DNA from: Brachypterus glaber
Lineage: Eukaryota > Arthropoda > Insecta > Coleoptera > Kateretidae
NCBI GenBank assembly: GCA_958510825.1
Contig: OY294052.1
Span: 7,647,816 to 7,711,815 of the forward strand
Length of the DNA stretch: 64,000 bases
Direction of reading: 5' to 3'
The first letter of the stretch is position 1; every line of letters starts with the position of its first letter. Both the position numbers and the translations under genes were made by a program. The notes beneath the pieces were generated by a model, which searched no databases, was not told the origin of the DNA, and was given only the letters and a program-made list of their open reading frames with translations. Shown here in pieces: positions 44,751-56,511 of the stretch.

Positions 44751-46774
44751 CTACTTTTTTAAATATTTTTCTTTGATAAAATCGACTCCACGTTCCGCAA
44801 TCAATACTACCGTAGCATGAGTGTTACCCGAAACTACTACTGGCATAACAGATGCATCCATGATTCTTAACCCATTAATACCGTGTACTTCCAGTTTTTC
44901 ATTGACTACAGCCATACGATCTGTTTTTGGTCCCATTTTACAGGAACCTGCTTGGTGATTTTCTGGGCCGGTGCTATAACGGACAGCACAATCCCAAAAT
45001 GCATCAGTATCGTATCTGTAGAAACAGTCATCATTAATTAAACCAATAAAAAAAAAGAATTTAAATTACAAATTTTTTACTTAAGTTGAAAAATCTAGAA
45101 AATCTAAAAAATGTATTTGCTTACCCATGAAGTGTACTACAATTTCCATATTCTTTTCGAATTAATTTTATTCCGTATTTAAATCTTAGCCAAGTAGAAT
45201 TCATAAGTGTTTGAATAATTCTGATGCCTTCAACCAACGTTGCCGCATCTTCAGGTTCGGCCAAGTAATTAGCGTACATGCTGGGTGGTGCAAATGGGTC
45301 GTTAGACTTTATTTTAATTTCTCCTCTACTCTTTGGATGCAATACAACTGGACTTACTGATATTTTTCTTGGTGAGTCACCATCTTCTACTACGTCAAAA
45401 CTTTTTCCGCAACTAGCTAAATACCCGTTGAAGAACAATTGTAAATCTGGATACTGACCATCTGGGTTTGCATATTTTGTATTAAGTCTTGCTGTTAGTT
45501 GAGACATTCCCGTCGAAGATAATGGACCTGTTTTATAGCGAAGGTACTCAGATGCCTTGGCCCAATCTAGATCAGAATTGGCGCTTTCGTTTAGTTTAAA
45601 AGAAAGGGAAAACGCTACATGATTATGGAAATTTGCCCCAACTCCTGGCAAATCAAGAATATGTTGTACTTTAGCTTTTTCTATGGTCTTCTTTGGTCCA
45701 ATTCCTGATAATTGTAATATTTGTGGAGAATTTATAGCACCAGCTGCTAAAATAACTTCCTTTTTAGCCTTTACGCTGTATTCTGTTCCATTGTAAACAA
45801 ATTTAACTCCGGTTACTTTTATTGGACCAGAAAATGTAGATTCAGTTATTATTTTCGTTACGGTAGAGTTTACCATAACGTGTAGGTTAGGATTGTTTCG
45901 GTGTGGTCGAATGTAAGTTCTAGCACTGCTTAGTCTCGCGGCATTTCTAAAAAAATGAAAAATTACTTTTAAGCATTTCAAGAAAATATTTAGTATAATA
46001 AAAAACTGCTTACCTTACGGTTGCTTGGGCAATGGCAAAGCCAGTAAACTGTTGTCCATTTAAATCTTTGGTAACTGGAAATCCAGTTTCAGCGGCTGCT
46101 TTTAAAATATCATACGCAAAGCCCGGTTGATCATTAAATCTTTTGACTGTCAAGGGTCCATCGGTACCATGATATGCTTCTTCAACAAGGGTTCCAACTT
46201 CTTCGTTACCTTCGAATCGTTTGAAGATTGGCAAAACATCATCGTAACCCCATCCAGTATTGCCTTTAGACTCCCACAAATCGTAGTCTTCAGGAACTCC
46301 TCTACAATACATCATACCGTTGAGAACGCTACATCCTCCTAAAACTTTTCCTCTGGTCCATGAACATCTTTTGTCTGGGTATCCTTGACAACCATACTTC
46401 TCTGGGTCAGTCTTGTAGTTCCAGTCCACTAAAGAGTTTCCATGGAAATTTGGCATCATTGCTGGTACCTGCGAACCTGCGGGTTCGTTAATACCAGCTT
46501 CTATTAGAAGTACTTTCCAACCATTTACTTCAGCCAATTTTCCAGCAGCGGTGGAACCTCCACTTCCTCCACCGATTACTATGAAATCGTATTCTGCATC
46601 AGGTTTATTTTTGGGTTCATTTCTTAAGCAAACTTCGGATATGTCACATTTTTGGCTGATAAAGTTATTCAGAATTGACATGAAAAGAATAAATGTACCT
46701 CCCCCACAAGTATTTGAAAGTGAAGGGCCAAAAGGTGCTGGATCACAACCGCAATTCATGGTTGCAGAATTCAT
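44751..46774 (-). CDS. GMC oxidoreductase A, glucose-dehydrogenase-like
   Basis: Three exons, 46014-46774, 45125-45946 and 44751-45015, have GT..AG introns of 67 and 109 bases. Together they give 615 residues, a normal length for insect GMC enzymes. The N-terminus carries the GPSLSNTCGGGTF segment and a hydrophobic stretch (residues 27-39) seen in insect glucose dehydrogenases. The FAD Rossmann motif YDFIVIGGGSGG is at 62-73. GMC signature 1 (RGKVLGGCSVLNG, 141-153) has Cys where Ser or Thr is usual. Signature 2 (GAINSPQILQLSGIG) starts at 323. The two likely catalytic His are 548 and 594. The family oxidises alcohols or sugars with FAD; the substrate is unknown. The first ATG gives five extra residues over its paralogs, so 46759 is an alternative start. 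Confidence 0.92.
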
Positions 46775-46826
46775 GGTTGCAGTTGAATGTATTTAACAAA
46801 TTTGATAACTTAATAAAACTGGTGCA

Positions 46827-46835
46827 GTTTATATA
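46827..46835 (-). promoter_or_regulatory. TATA box of GMC gene A
   Basis: TATATAAAC on the minus strand lies 53 bases before the ATG. The same motif and surrounding AATATAAATATATAAAC context occur before genes B, C and D, which supports function by conservation. Confidence 0.6.
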
Positions 46836-48364
46836 TTTATATTATGGGTAATAAAACCAAAAAAAAAAAATTAAGTAGGTATTTCCCTACTAAATTTATT
46901 TAAAAATTAGTAAATGTATTAATAATTCGTGCCTTAGTATAATATAATAAAATATAGTACCTGGTAAATGTAATAAAATTTAATCTAAACTACTGAATAC
47001 TAAACAGAAAGGCACGTTTTTTGTAAAAATTAGCTTTTGGTCAAAAAATCTAAATTTTTAGTATAATGTAGATTTGATATTTCTGATCAAAAGCTTTATT
47101 GGCCCAACTTAATCTGACTCCTGGTTTTTGAGTTATAGGTTGTTATCAAGATTTTGGCTTTTGTACCCTTTACCCCTTAATACAATGGATCTTGAACTTA
47201 GGAATTTCATAACTTTTTTTGAGTTATAGGTCAAAAAGTGAGAAGCAGTAAAAATTTATGTATTTATTTTTTTTTAAATAAACTGAATTAAAACTTTTAT
47301 ATCTAGTTTTGTTTCCGTAATAAAAAACTATTTTTTTTGTTTAAAATAGGGTTAAGTGGTAGAGCATCGGTTCTATGTGCGTATCTGTATCACAAACTGG
47401 CGCGCATATTGTGCGCTTGGCTGAGAAATAACGGTCAGATTTTCCTAATAATAATTAAAATGAAAGAATTTACAATAAAATGCACAAAAATCTTACTTTC
47501 AATAGAATACTATTTTTTGAAAAAAAAATAAAAATAAATAAAATAAAATGAATTAAATAATATATAGTTATGTAGTTTCCTATTATTTTTTTTTTTCAAG
47601 AAAATAAAATTATTTTAAAACATTGTTAAATCTTTTATCCAAAATCAAAATTAACTATTAGAAATAATAATTTATAAGGACAGAAATTTTAAATTTTAAA
47701 CAAAATTATAAAAGTATTAATTTATTATTCCATCAATCAATCTATTTTCTAATCATCATCAGAGTGATATTGGTATACTGACAGTTTCGGGCTGCTGGCT
47801 CCCTTAAGTACCAAGAGTAAACTCTGCACGCTGATTAAGAAAACGTTTATAGACTTTATTCGCAAAAGGAATATAGTCATTAGATTGATGTAGACTTGTG
47901 CGCCATCTATTGCTAGATGTAAACAACTACTCATACCTCTCCTAGTCTTGAGACTTTGAATGGTAGTAAGTTAAAGACTTGTGTGTCTCAAGCATATAGT
48001 ACCGTAACGTGTGGTTAGATGTAGAATTAATAAGGACAGAAATGTTTAATTTTAAACCAAATTTTAAAAATATTTATTATTCCATCAATCTATTTTCTAA
48101 TCATCGTACAGAGTGATATTGGTAGACTGACAGTTTCGGGCTGCTGGAATAATAAAATAATAGAGAGAGAGAGTTCTATAGGTTGAACACACCAAATAGC
48201 ATTGGCAACTATGATCAACTTCAAATTAACATTAATAAAAACAAAATTTATATTGTTTTGAACTTATTTTGTATTATGTCTATTTTTTTACAAAATTATC
48301 CGAGATAGATGTTATCTGTATCTGTTTAAATAAAAAATAATAGTTTTAATAGTATATACTTATA
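46836..48364. other. Spacer between GMC genes A and B
   Basis: AT-rich sequence. It holds a roughly 120-bp direct repeat (47676-47798 and 48032-48147, both ending in CAGTTTCGGGCTGCTGG). No gene is supported. The 64-codon frame at 47337-47531 begins TTG and is not convincing. Confidence 0.5.
47676..48147. repeat. Pair of ~120-bp direct repeats
   Basis: The two copies, 47676-47798 and 48032-48147, share AAGGACAGAAAT, TTATTCCATCAATC and CAGTTTCGGGCTGCTGG. The spacing suggests a local duplication or two insertions of one small repeat. Confidence 0.6.
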
Positions 48365-48777
48365 CGGGGAGAGTTTTATTTATGTCCACCGTTTTTTTAG
48401 CTCTAAATCGTCACTGATCAATATTTTATGGTTATATTAGTTTTATTTTTTTTAAGCTTAAGTAAGTAAAAAGAAGGTAAATTATGTGTATCTCGTTTTT
48501 TTTTATATCATAGAAACGAACAAAAAAGAAAAAAAATCCCTTTAAAGTTAAAAAAAATACATTGAATTTTTTTTACATATAATTTTCGGCTGAATTTAAT
48601 AATCCAAAAAAATACAGGCTGTTTTATTTAAAAAAAAAAACATATTTATTCCACTTCCGGCGAAACCGGAAGTGAAACAAAAAAAAAATAAATACGCTAT
48701 TTAATAGCCAATGTAAAACTATAAAAATCACAAGTTTCGTTTTAATCGATTGAAAATAATAAATAAAACTCACCCGG
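48365..48777. mobile_element. TA-target MITE with CCGGGTGAG-type ends
   Basis: CGGGGAGAGTTTTATTTATG at 48365, and inverted CCGGGTGAGTTTTATTTATT ending at 48777, are flanked by TA. The interior has a perfect CACTTCCGG / CCGGAAGTG hairpin near 48652-48674. It is related to the facing copies at 32880-33235. Confidence 0.7.
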
Positions 48778-48839
48778 TATATTTAACGAAATAGGTACAA
48801 AGTTTAAGTTTTAAATATTTTACTAAATTTTTATCATAT

Positions 48840-48971
48840 AAAGATCGACGAGGAAGTACTAGAAAAATCTGGAGAGAGGTAGTAGATAAAGAGATAAGAA
48901 AAACAGACCTGAAAGAAGATCTGTGGGAAGATCGAGACGGCTGGAGATTAGGAATCGGAAAATGCCGTTAA
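48840..48971 (+). pseudogene. C-terminal fragment of a LINE polyprotein
   Basis: A 43-codon frame ending in TAA encodes RRGSTRKIWREVVDKEIRK and then LKEDLWEDRDGWR. The pattern RRG-x-x-RK-x-W, acidic helix, then DR-x-x-WR is typical of the extreme C-terminus of RTE/L2-type non-LTR retrotransposon proteins. The rest of the element is absent, as expected if only the 3-prime end was inserted. It lies just downstream of gene B on the opposite strand. Confidence 0.62.
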
Positions 48972-48995
48972 ACGTTGTAAACCGATAAATTATTC

Positions 48996-51043
48996 CTATT
49001 GATTTTCAATAATAACAGTCTGCCTTTTAGTTAAATATTTTTCTTTGATAAAATCGACTCCGCGTTCCGCAATCAATACTATCGTAGCATGAGGGTTTCC
49101 CGAAATTAGTTCGGGCATAACAGATGCATCCATGATTCTTAACCCATTAATACCGTGTACTTCCAGTTTTTCATTGACTACAGCCATACGATCTGTTTCT
49201 GGTCCCATTTTACAGGAACCTGCTTGGTGATTTTGTGGGTCGACGCTATAATGGACAGCACAATCCCAATATGCATCAGTATCGTATCTAGAAAAATAGT
49301 AATAATTATTTAAAGCAATTTAAAAAAATCTAAATTATTTTTTTTTTACTTAAGTTGAAAAATCTAAAAATGACGGTGGGTTCCTGTTAAAAAAAGGTAT
49401 TTGCTTACCCATGAAGTGTACTACAATTTCCATATTCTTGTTCAGTCAATTCAATTCCGTATTCTGATCTTAACCAAGTAGAATTCATAAGTTTTTGAAT
49501 AATTCTGACGCCTTCAACCAACGTTGCCGCATCTTCAGGTTCAGCCAAGTAATTAGCGTACATGCTGGGTGGTGCAAATGGATCGTTAGACTTTATTTTA
49601 ATTTCTCCTCTACTTTTTGGATGCAATACAACTGGAAGTACTGCTAATGTTCTTGGTGAATCTCCATGTTCCACTACATCACAACTTGTTCCGCAACTAG
49701 CTAAATACCCGCCGAAGAACAATTGTAAATCTGGATACTGACCATCTGGGTTTGCATATTTTGTATTAAGTCTTGCTGTTAGTTGAGCCATTCCCGAGGA
49801 AGATAATGGACCTGTTTTATAGAGAAGGTACTCAGTTGCCTTGGCCCAATCTAGATCAGAACTAGCGGTTTCGTTTAGTTTATAAGCTAGGTAAAACCCT
49901 ACATGATTATGAAAATTAGCACCGACCCCTGGCAAATCAAGAATATGTTGTACTTTAGCTTTTTCTATGGTCTTCTTTGGTCCAATTCCTGATAATTGTA
50001 ATATTTGTGGAGAATTTATGGCACCAGCTGCTAAAATAACTTCCTTTTTAGCCTTTACGCTGTATTCTGTTCCATTGTAGACAAATTTAACTCCGGTTGC
50101 TTTTATTGGACCAGAAAATGTAGATTCAGTTATTATATTCGTTACGGTAGAGTTTAACATAACGTGTAAGTTAGGATTGTTTCGGTGTGGTCGAATGTAA
50201 GTTCTAGCACTACTTAGTCTGGCCGCATTTCTAAAAAAATGAAAAATTACATTTAAGCATTTCAAGAAAATATTTAGTATAATAAAAAACTGCTTACCTT
50301 ACGCTTGCTTGGGCAATCGCAAAGCCAGTAAACTGTTGTCCATTTAAATCTTTGGTAACTGGAAATCCTGTTTCAGCGGCTGCTTTTAAAATATCATACG
50401 CAAGTTCCGGTTGATGATTAAATCTTTTGACTGTCAAAGGTCCATCGGTACCATGATATGCTTCTTCAACAAGGGTTCCAACTTCTTCGTTGCCTTCGAA
50501 TCGTTTGAAGATTGGCAAAACATCATCGTAACCCCATCCAGTATTGCCTTTAGACTCCCACAAATCGAAGTCTTTAGGAACTCCTCTGGTGTACATCATA
50601 CCGTTGATTACGCTACAACCTCCTAAGACTTTTGCTCTGGTCCATGGACATCTTTTATCTGAAAATTGTTGACAACCATACTTCTCCGGATCAGTTTTGT
50701 AGTCCCAGCTCATTAAAGGGTTTCCATGGAAATTTGACAGCATTGCTGGTACCTGCGAACCTGCAGGTTCATCAATACCGGCTTCTATTAGAAGTACTTT
50801 CCAACCAGTTACTTCTGCCAGTTTTCCAGCTGCGGTTGAACCTCCACTTCCTCCACCGATTACTATGAAATCGTATTCTGCATCAGGTTTATTTTTGGGT
50901 TCTATTCTTGAGCACACTTCGGAGATATCACATTTTTGGCTGATGAAATTATTTAAAATTGACATAAAAAGAATAAATGTACCTCCTCCACAAGTGTTTG
51001 AAAGTGATGGGCCAAGAGGTATTGGATCACAACCGCAATCCAT
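48996..51043 (-). CDS. GMC oxidoreductase B, stop-loss C-terminus
   Basis: The exons are 50298-51043, 49409-50230 and 48996-49287, with introns of 67 and 121 bases, giving 619 residues. The FAD motif IGGGSGG, signature 2 (GAINSPQILQLSGIG) and both catalytic His are present (about 543 in NHQAGSCKMG, and in SGNPHAT). Signature 1 reads RAKVLGGCS, with Ala for the usual Gly. The ancestral stop TAG kept in A and C is CAG here, so translation continues eight codons (QTVIIENQ) to a TAG that is also present downstream of the stop in A. The change may be neutral. Its 3-prime flank is an unrelated LINE fragment. Confidence 0.92.
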
Positions 51044-51104
51044 GGTCTCAGTTGAATGTATTATAAATATTAAAAAAAATTGATGACCTTATGAAACTGG
51101 TTTG

Positions 51105-51113
51105 GTTTATATA
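51105..51113 (-). promoter_or_regulatory. TATA box of GMC gene B
   Basis: TATATAAAC on the minus strand lies 62 bases before the ATG, in the same context as the other copies. Confidence 0.6.
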
Positions 51114-51641
51114 TTTATATTTGAGATCTTATCGTTAATAAAAGATAAAAAAAATAAGTGGACATCTCCTTACCTAATTAATTTGAAAATAATATAATTG
51201 GTAAATGTATGCCTTAGCATAATATACTGAAATATAGTAATAAAAAAAATCTAAACTACTGACTAACAATAAATTTATAGAAATTGTTACTAATGTTTGT
51301 TTTTTCTTTTTCAGGTAAGTTTTCACAAGATCAGGACCACTTAGTTCATTTGGTAACGTATAAGAATATTAAGGATTATTAACACAGGCCAACAAGATTT
51401 TTGTGATCGCATGCTTTTTTATTTTCTGGCTTAGTTAAGACTCACTGACTGCCAAACAAGCATTTTTTTGTTTCCATCACGATAATCAAAAGAAACCATT
51501 TGACACATTTTTAGAAAATTCGAAACAAAAATAAAATTTTGGACCATCCTAATGGCGCGGATTTTTTTTTTTTCAAATTTTTCGTTATTATATTATTCAC
51601 AGCGCCTGCGCTAGAATAATTTACGGTAATTTCCAATTTCC
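51114..51641. other. Spacer upstream of gene B
   Basis: AT-rich upstream flank of B. It keeps homology with the A and C/D flanks, including GCCTTAGCATAATATA near 51212, the empty site for the 848-bp MITE of the C and D units. The sequence diverges from the units at 51642. Confidence 0.6.
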
Positions 51642-52142
51642 CAAAATCGCCAAAATACGTCCTAGACAAAAAATTCGTGGATACAAATGTGTTTTATGAA
51701 AAAATAAGAAACTTTGAAAATGTCCGTCTGTCTGTGTCTATTTGGTGTCATGTTTTTTGTAGACACGATAACTCAAGAACGAATAATTCGATTGACTTTT
51801 TTTCAGGAAAAATCAAGTTCTATGAGGGGAATATCCCTATTGTTTTTCAAAGTAATCCCCCCAAAAACAAAAAAGTTATAGGGTATATATAAAGTCCACT
51901 AAAAAAAAATATGTATTTTAATACTTATAATTTTAAAATTCTAAATTATCAAAGTAATTATCTGAGATAGATGTTATCTGTATCTATTTTAATTAAAAAC
52001 AATAGTTTTAATATTACATACTTATATATTTAAGGAATTAGGTATAAAGTTTAAGTTTTAAATATTTAAATAAATTAAAATTTTTGGTATAAAGCTCTGG
52101 AAAACTTTTAAATTATCCCTATTGATTTTCGTCAATAACAGT

Positions 52143-54168
52143 CTACTTTTTAGTTAAATATTTTTCTTTGATAAAATCGACTCCACGTTCCGCAATCAGT
52201 ACTACCGTAGCATGAGTGTTACCCGAAACTACTACGGGCATAACAGATGCATCCATGATTCTTAACCCATTAATACCGTGTACTTCCAGTTTTTCATTGA
52301 CTACAGCCATACGATCTGTTTTTGGTCCCATTTTACAGGAACCTGCTTGGTGATTTTCTGGGCCGGTGCTATAACGGACAGCACAATCCCAAAATGCATC
52401 AGTATCGTATCTAGAAAAACAGTCATCATTAATTAAACCAATAAAAAAAAATAATTTAAATTATAAATTTTTTACTTAAGTTGAAAAATCTAGAAATTGA
52501 GGGTGGGTTCCCCTTAAAAAAAGGTACTTGCTTACCCATGAAGTGTACTACAATTTCCATATTCTTTCCGAGGCAATTCAATTCCGTATTCCGATCTTAA
52601 CCAAGTAGAATTCATAAGTTTTTGAACAATTCTGATGCCTTCAACCAACGTTGCCGCATCTTCAGGTTCAGCCAAGTAATTAGCGTACATGCTGGGCGGT
52701 GCAAATGGGTCGTTAGACTTTATTTTAATTTCTCCTCTACTTTTTGGGTGCAATACGACTGGACTTACTGATATTGTTCTTGCTGATTTACCATCTACTA
52801 CGTCACAACTTGTTCCGCAATTAGCTAAATACCCGTTGAAGAACAATTGTAAATCTGGATACTGACCATCTGGGTTTGCGTATTTTGTGTTAAGTCTGGC
52901 TGTTAGTTGAGACATACCCGTGGAAGACAACGGACCTGATTTATAGAGAAGGTACTCAGTTGCCTTGGCCCAATCTAGATCAGAAGTAGCGGTTTCGTTT
53001 AGTTTGAAAGAAAGGTAAAACGCTACATGATTATGGAAATTGGCACCAACTCCTGGCAAATTAAGAATATGTTGTACTTTAGCATTTTTTACGGTCCACT
53101 TTGGTCCAATTCCTGATAATTGTAATATTTGTGGAGAATTTATGGTACCAGCTGCTAAAATAACTTCCTTTTTAGCCTTTATGCTGTATTCTGTTCCATT
53201 GTAAACAAATTTAACTCCTGTTGCTTTTGTTGGACCAAAAAATGCAGATTTAGTTATTATTTTTGTTACGGTAGAGTTTAACATAACGTGTAAGTTAGGA
53301 TTGTTTCGGTGTGGTCGAATGTAAGTTCTAGCACTGCTTAGTCTGGCCGCATTTCTAAAAAAAATGAAAAATTACATTTAAGCATTTCAAGAAAATATTT
53401 AGTATAATAAAAAACTGCTTACCTTACGGTTGCTTGAGCAATGGCAAAGCCAGTAAATTGTTGTCCATTTAAATCTTTGCTAACTGGAAATCCAGTTTCA
53501 GCGGCTGCTTTTAAAATATCATACGCAAAGCCCGGTTGATCATTAAATCTTTTGACTGTCAAAGGTCCGTCGGTACCATGATATGCTTCTTCAACAAGGG
53601 TTCCAACTTCTTCGTTGCCTTCGAATCGTTTGAAGATTGGCAAAACATCATCGTAACCCCATCCAGTATTGCATTTAGACTCCCACAAATCGTAGTCTTT
53701 AGGAACTCCTCTGGTGTACATCATACCGTTGACTACGCTACACCCTCCTAAGACTTTTCCTCTGGTCCATGAACATCTTTTGTCTGGGTATCCCTGACAA
53801 CCATACTTTTCTGGATCAGTCTTGTAGTTCCAGTCCACTAAAGGGTTTCCATGGAAATTTGACATCATTGCTGGTACCTGCGAACCTGCAGGTTCATCAA
53901 TACCGGCTTCTATTAGAAGTACTTTCCAACCAGTTACTTCTGCCAATTTTCCAGCAGCGGTGGAACCTCCACTTCCTCCACCGATTACTATGAAATCGTA
54001 TTCTGCATCAGGTTTATTTTTGGGTTCTATTCTTAAGCACACTTCGGAGATATCACATTTTTGGCTGATGAAATTATTCAAAATTGACATAAAAAGAATA
54101 AATGTACCTCCTTCACAAGTGTTTGAAAGGGATGGGCCAAGAGGTACTGGATCACAACCGCAATCCAT
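52143..54168 (-). CDS. GMC oxidoreductase C
   Basis: The exons are 53423-54168, 52536-53354 and 52143-52410, with introns of 68 and 125 bases, giving 610 residues. Exon 2 is one codon shorter than in A and B, in the CDVVDGKSART region. The Rossmann motif IGGGSGG, signature 1 RGKVLGGCSVVNG, signature 2 with Thr for Ala (GTINSPQ), and both catalytic His (about 542 and 588) are present. It differs from D by Cys for Gly in WESKCNTGWG, a normally conserved Gly, and by a cluster in exon 2 (TKIITKSAFFGPTK against TNIITESTFSGPIK). The enzyme looks intact, but the Cys change could affect folding. Confidence 0.91.
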
Positions 54169-54220
54169 GGTTGCAGTTGAACGATTTATACAAATTTTAT
54201 AGTTTAATTAAACTGGTGAG

Positions 54221-54229
54221 GTTTATATA
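54221..54229 (-). promoter_or_regulatory. TATA box of GMC gene C
   Basis: TATATAAAC on the minus strand lies 53 bases before the ATG, as in gene A. Confidence 0.6.
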
Positions 54230-54288
54230 TTTATATCTGAGATCTTATCTGTAATAAAAAAAACTGCAGTCTCGAATGAGCGAGAATA

Positions 54289-54806
54289 CTTTCTCATAAA
54301 AAAATCATGTCCAATTTCTGAAAAAAAATTATTATTACACATTTTGTGTAATTTTATTTTACCTTTTATGTGGTTTTGAAATTTTTTTCTTATTGTAAAT
54401 ATTATAAAAGTTATGTCTAGAAACATTTTTTTTACATTTTTGGGGGAAGGTGGTGTCATTGGAAAAAATGATAATATTTTTTGTATAGTTTTATTTAACG
54501 TTTTATGTGGTTTTTAAATTTTTCTTCTACTGAGAACAAAAAAAAAATACGACCGAGACAAAAATTTAACCCCCCCTTTTCCCCCCTTTCCCCAACCGAT
54601 TTTGCTTAAATACGAACTTGTCCAAGATAATATAAAAATACATCTGCATACCAAATTTCAAGTCGCTAGCTCAAAGCGTTCTTAAGTTATCGTGGATCCA
54701 GACAGACAGACAGACCGACCAACAGATCGACAAAAATCATTTTTTTTTGTTGCTTATTTTGATTTTTCTCGACGTTTCACGATAGGTACTTTCATTTATG
54801 AGAAAG
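54289..54806. mobile_element. 518-bp TA-target MITE, unit 1
   Basis: The ends CTTTCTCATAAA and TTTATGAG..GAAAG are flanked by TA. It holds CTCAAAGCGTTCTTAAGTTA and a GACA-repeat run. A related segment without clear ends is at about 13600-13790. The insertion is absent from the A and B upstream flanks. Confidence 0.6.
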
Positions 54807-54818
54807 TAAAAATATATA

Positions 54819-55526
54819 CCGGGTGTCCCAACTCTATTCACCCAGCGATTTTCTCGAAAACTAATAGAGATAATCAAGTTCTGCGAAAATCATCTTAAAT
54901 TAGACAACTTAAACTATCTTTTAGCATATATTTGATACTTTCAGCAGGGCAGGGGGTATAGGGGGGAATTTTTTTAAATGAATAGGGGGGTCGTGTGATA
55001 CATCATTTTAAAGAAAATAAAATTCTCTATTGGACTGTATGTTTTTTAAGTTTTTAAACAATTTTTTTAAGGTTTTAATTTTTTAATTTTTTGTGCTAAA
55101 AATTGCGATTTTTTAAGTTTTTTTTTGTAAATTTTTATTAATGTCAATTAAAATTAGTTTAAAAGTATAATTTACGTTTTTTTTATCATGAAATTAGTAA
55201 TTTTTAAAAAATTGTTTGATTTTTTAGAGAAATTTTGACAAAAATACCCATTTCCAACCCTATTTTAAAACCAACAAAAGTCTAAAAAATTAAAAAATAT
55301 ATAGTTAAATGAATAATTTTATAAGCTTTAAAATGATCACACGACCCCCCTTTCCATTAAAAAAATGTCCCTCTATAACCCCCTGCCCACATTTTAGGAG
55401 CTGAAAGTATCAAATATATTCTAAAAGATAGTTTAAGTTGTCTTATTTAAGATGGTTTTCTCAGAACCTGATTATATTTTTTAGTTTACGAGAAAATCGC
55501 TGGGTAAATAGAGTTGCGACACCCGG
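54819..55526. mobile_element. 708-bp TA-target MITE with CCGGGTGTC ends, unit 1
   Basis: CCGGGTGTCCCAACTCTATT begins at 54819, and its near-exact inversion ends at 55526, both next to TA. The arms extend at least 150 bases (AGATAGTTTAAGTTG and others). It is absent from the A and B flanks. Confidence 0.8.
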
Positions 55527-55663
55527 TATATCAAGTATGTATTTCCCTACTTACTTTATTTAAAAACTATTAAATTATAAGAACATGATAATAAAACAAT
55601 GGAAAATATTTTTTTAAATCATCAATATCAATATTTGGAAATGCATTTATAATTCCTGCCTTA

Positions 55664-56511
55664 CACTGAGATAAATTTTAACATCCACGTGCATGGGTAA
55701 TTTACTTGCAGCTGCTGCTGATGTGAATGTACACTCGAAGCGTTAATATAAATGCGGTGTGTATTATAATTTTACATCCAGTGTGTAAAGTTTACACACT
55801 GTGACTAGAGCTTTTTACCTAAAACCCTTTAATTTATTAAAAAAAAAATAGAATAACCATTTTGTTATTTTTCTATTTATGAATAGTGTTTTATGAAAAA
55901 ACTAGGAAACAGAAAAATAAAACGTATATTCATAATCAGCGCTACAAAAAGTACCAATATAAAATAGAAACATACACAAGTCTTAACAACTCAAAATTTG
56001 CAGGCCAGTGTTTCCGCCTAAATAAGTAAAATATTATAAAATGTATGTTTTAAGGATATTGTATTAATCACACTTTTTAAATATTAATTTTAATCAACAC
56101 TTACCAATTATTACTTTAAAAAATATAGCACACACAAAATTACACGTACGCTCTTACAAACGTAAACAATTATAATGGTCGACAGCCACCATACTCGATG
56201 AAGCAGGGATTCTGGCTTCTCGTGTCACGTGACTAGCTTAACGCCCGCGATTGGCTGGCTTGTACATCAGAAGTGTGATTTTTACACTTCGGGTGTATTG
56301 TTGCTAAAGGTATGTTTATAGAAATACACTTTCTTGAGCTCCGAGTGTATTGTTGCAGAAGGTATGGATGTAAAAATACATACTCTAGGTCAAAATCACC
56401 TCACGTGTGTAGTGCCACATCAATGTTGATGTACATTTATATAAAGGTGTAAAATTTACACATTTATAGAGTGTATTTTTTTACACCTTTTCAATGTAAT
56501 TTCTTTCAGTG
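55664..56511. mobile_element. 848-bp TA-target MITE with CACTGARA ends, unit 1
   Basis: It begins CACTGAGATAAATTTTA and ends inverted as CACTGAAAGAAATT, with TA at 55662-55663 and 56512-56513. The B flank at about 51212 reads GCCTTAGCATAATATA with a single TA, an empty site. The interior contains three CACGTG motifs (55686, 56225 region as GTCACGTGAC, 56402), an inverted CCAAT (ATTGG) near 56248, and many ACAC/GTGT inverted motifs. Confidence 0.83.

Noticed and set aside
47337..47460. tRNA-like phrase AAGTGGTAGAGCATCGGTTC
   Set aside because: It resembles an A box, but no B box or cloverleaf could be built.
54692..54898. 68-codon plus-strand frame with Asp-Arg-Gln-Thr repeats (also 60306-60512)
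   Set aside because: It comes from a GACA simple repeat within a MITE and runs into the next MITE.
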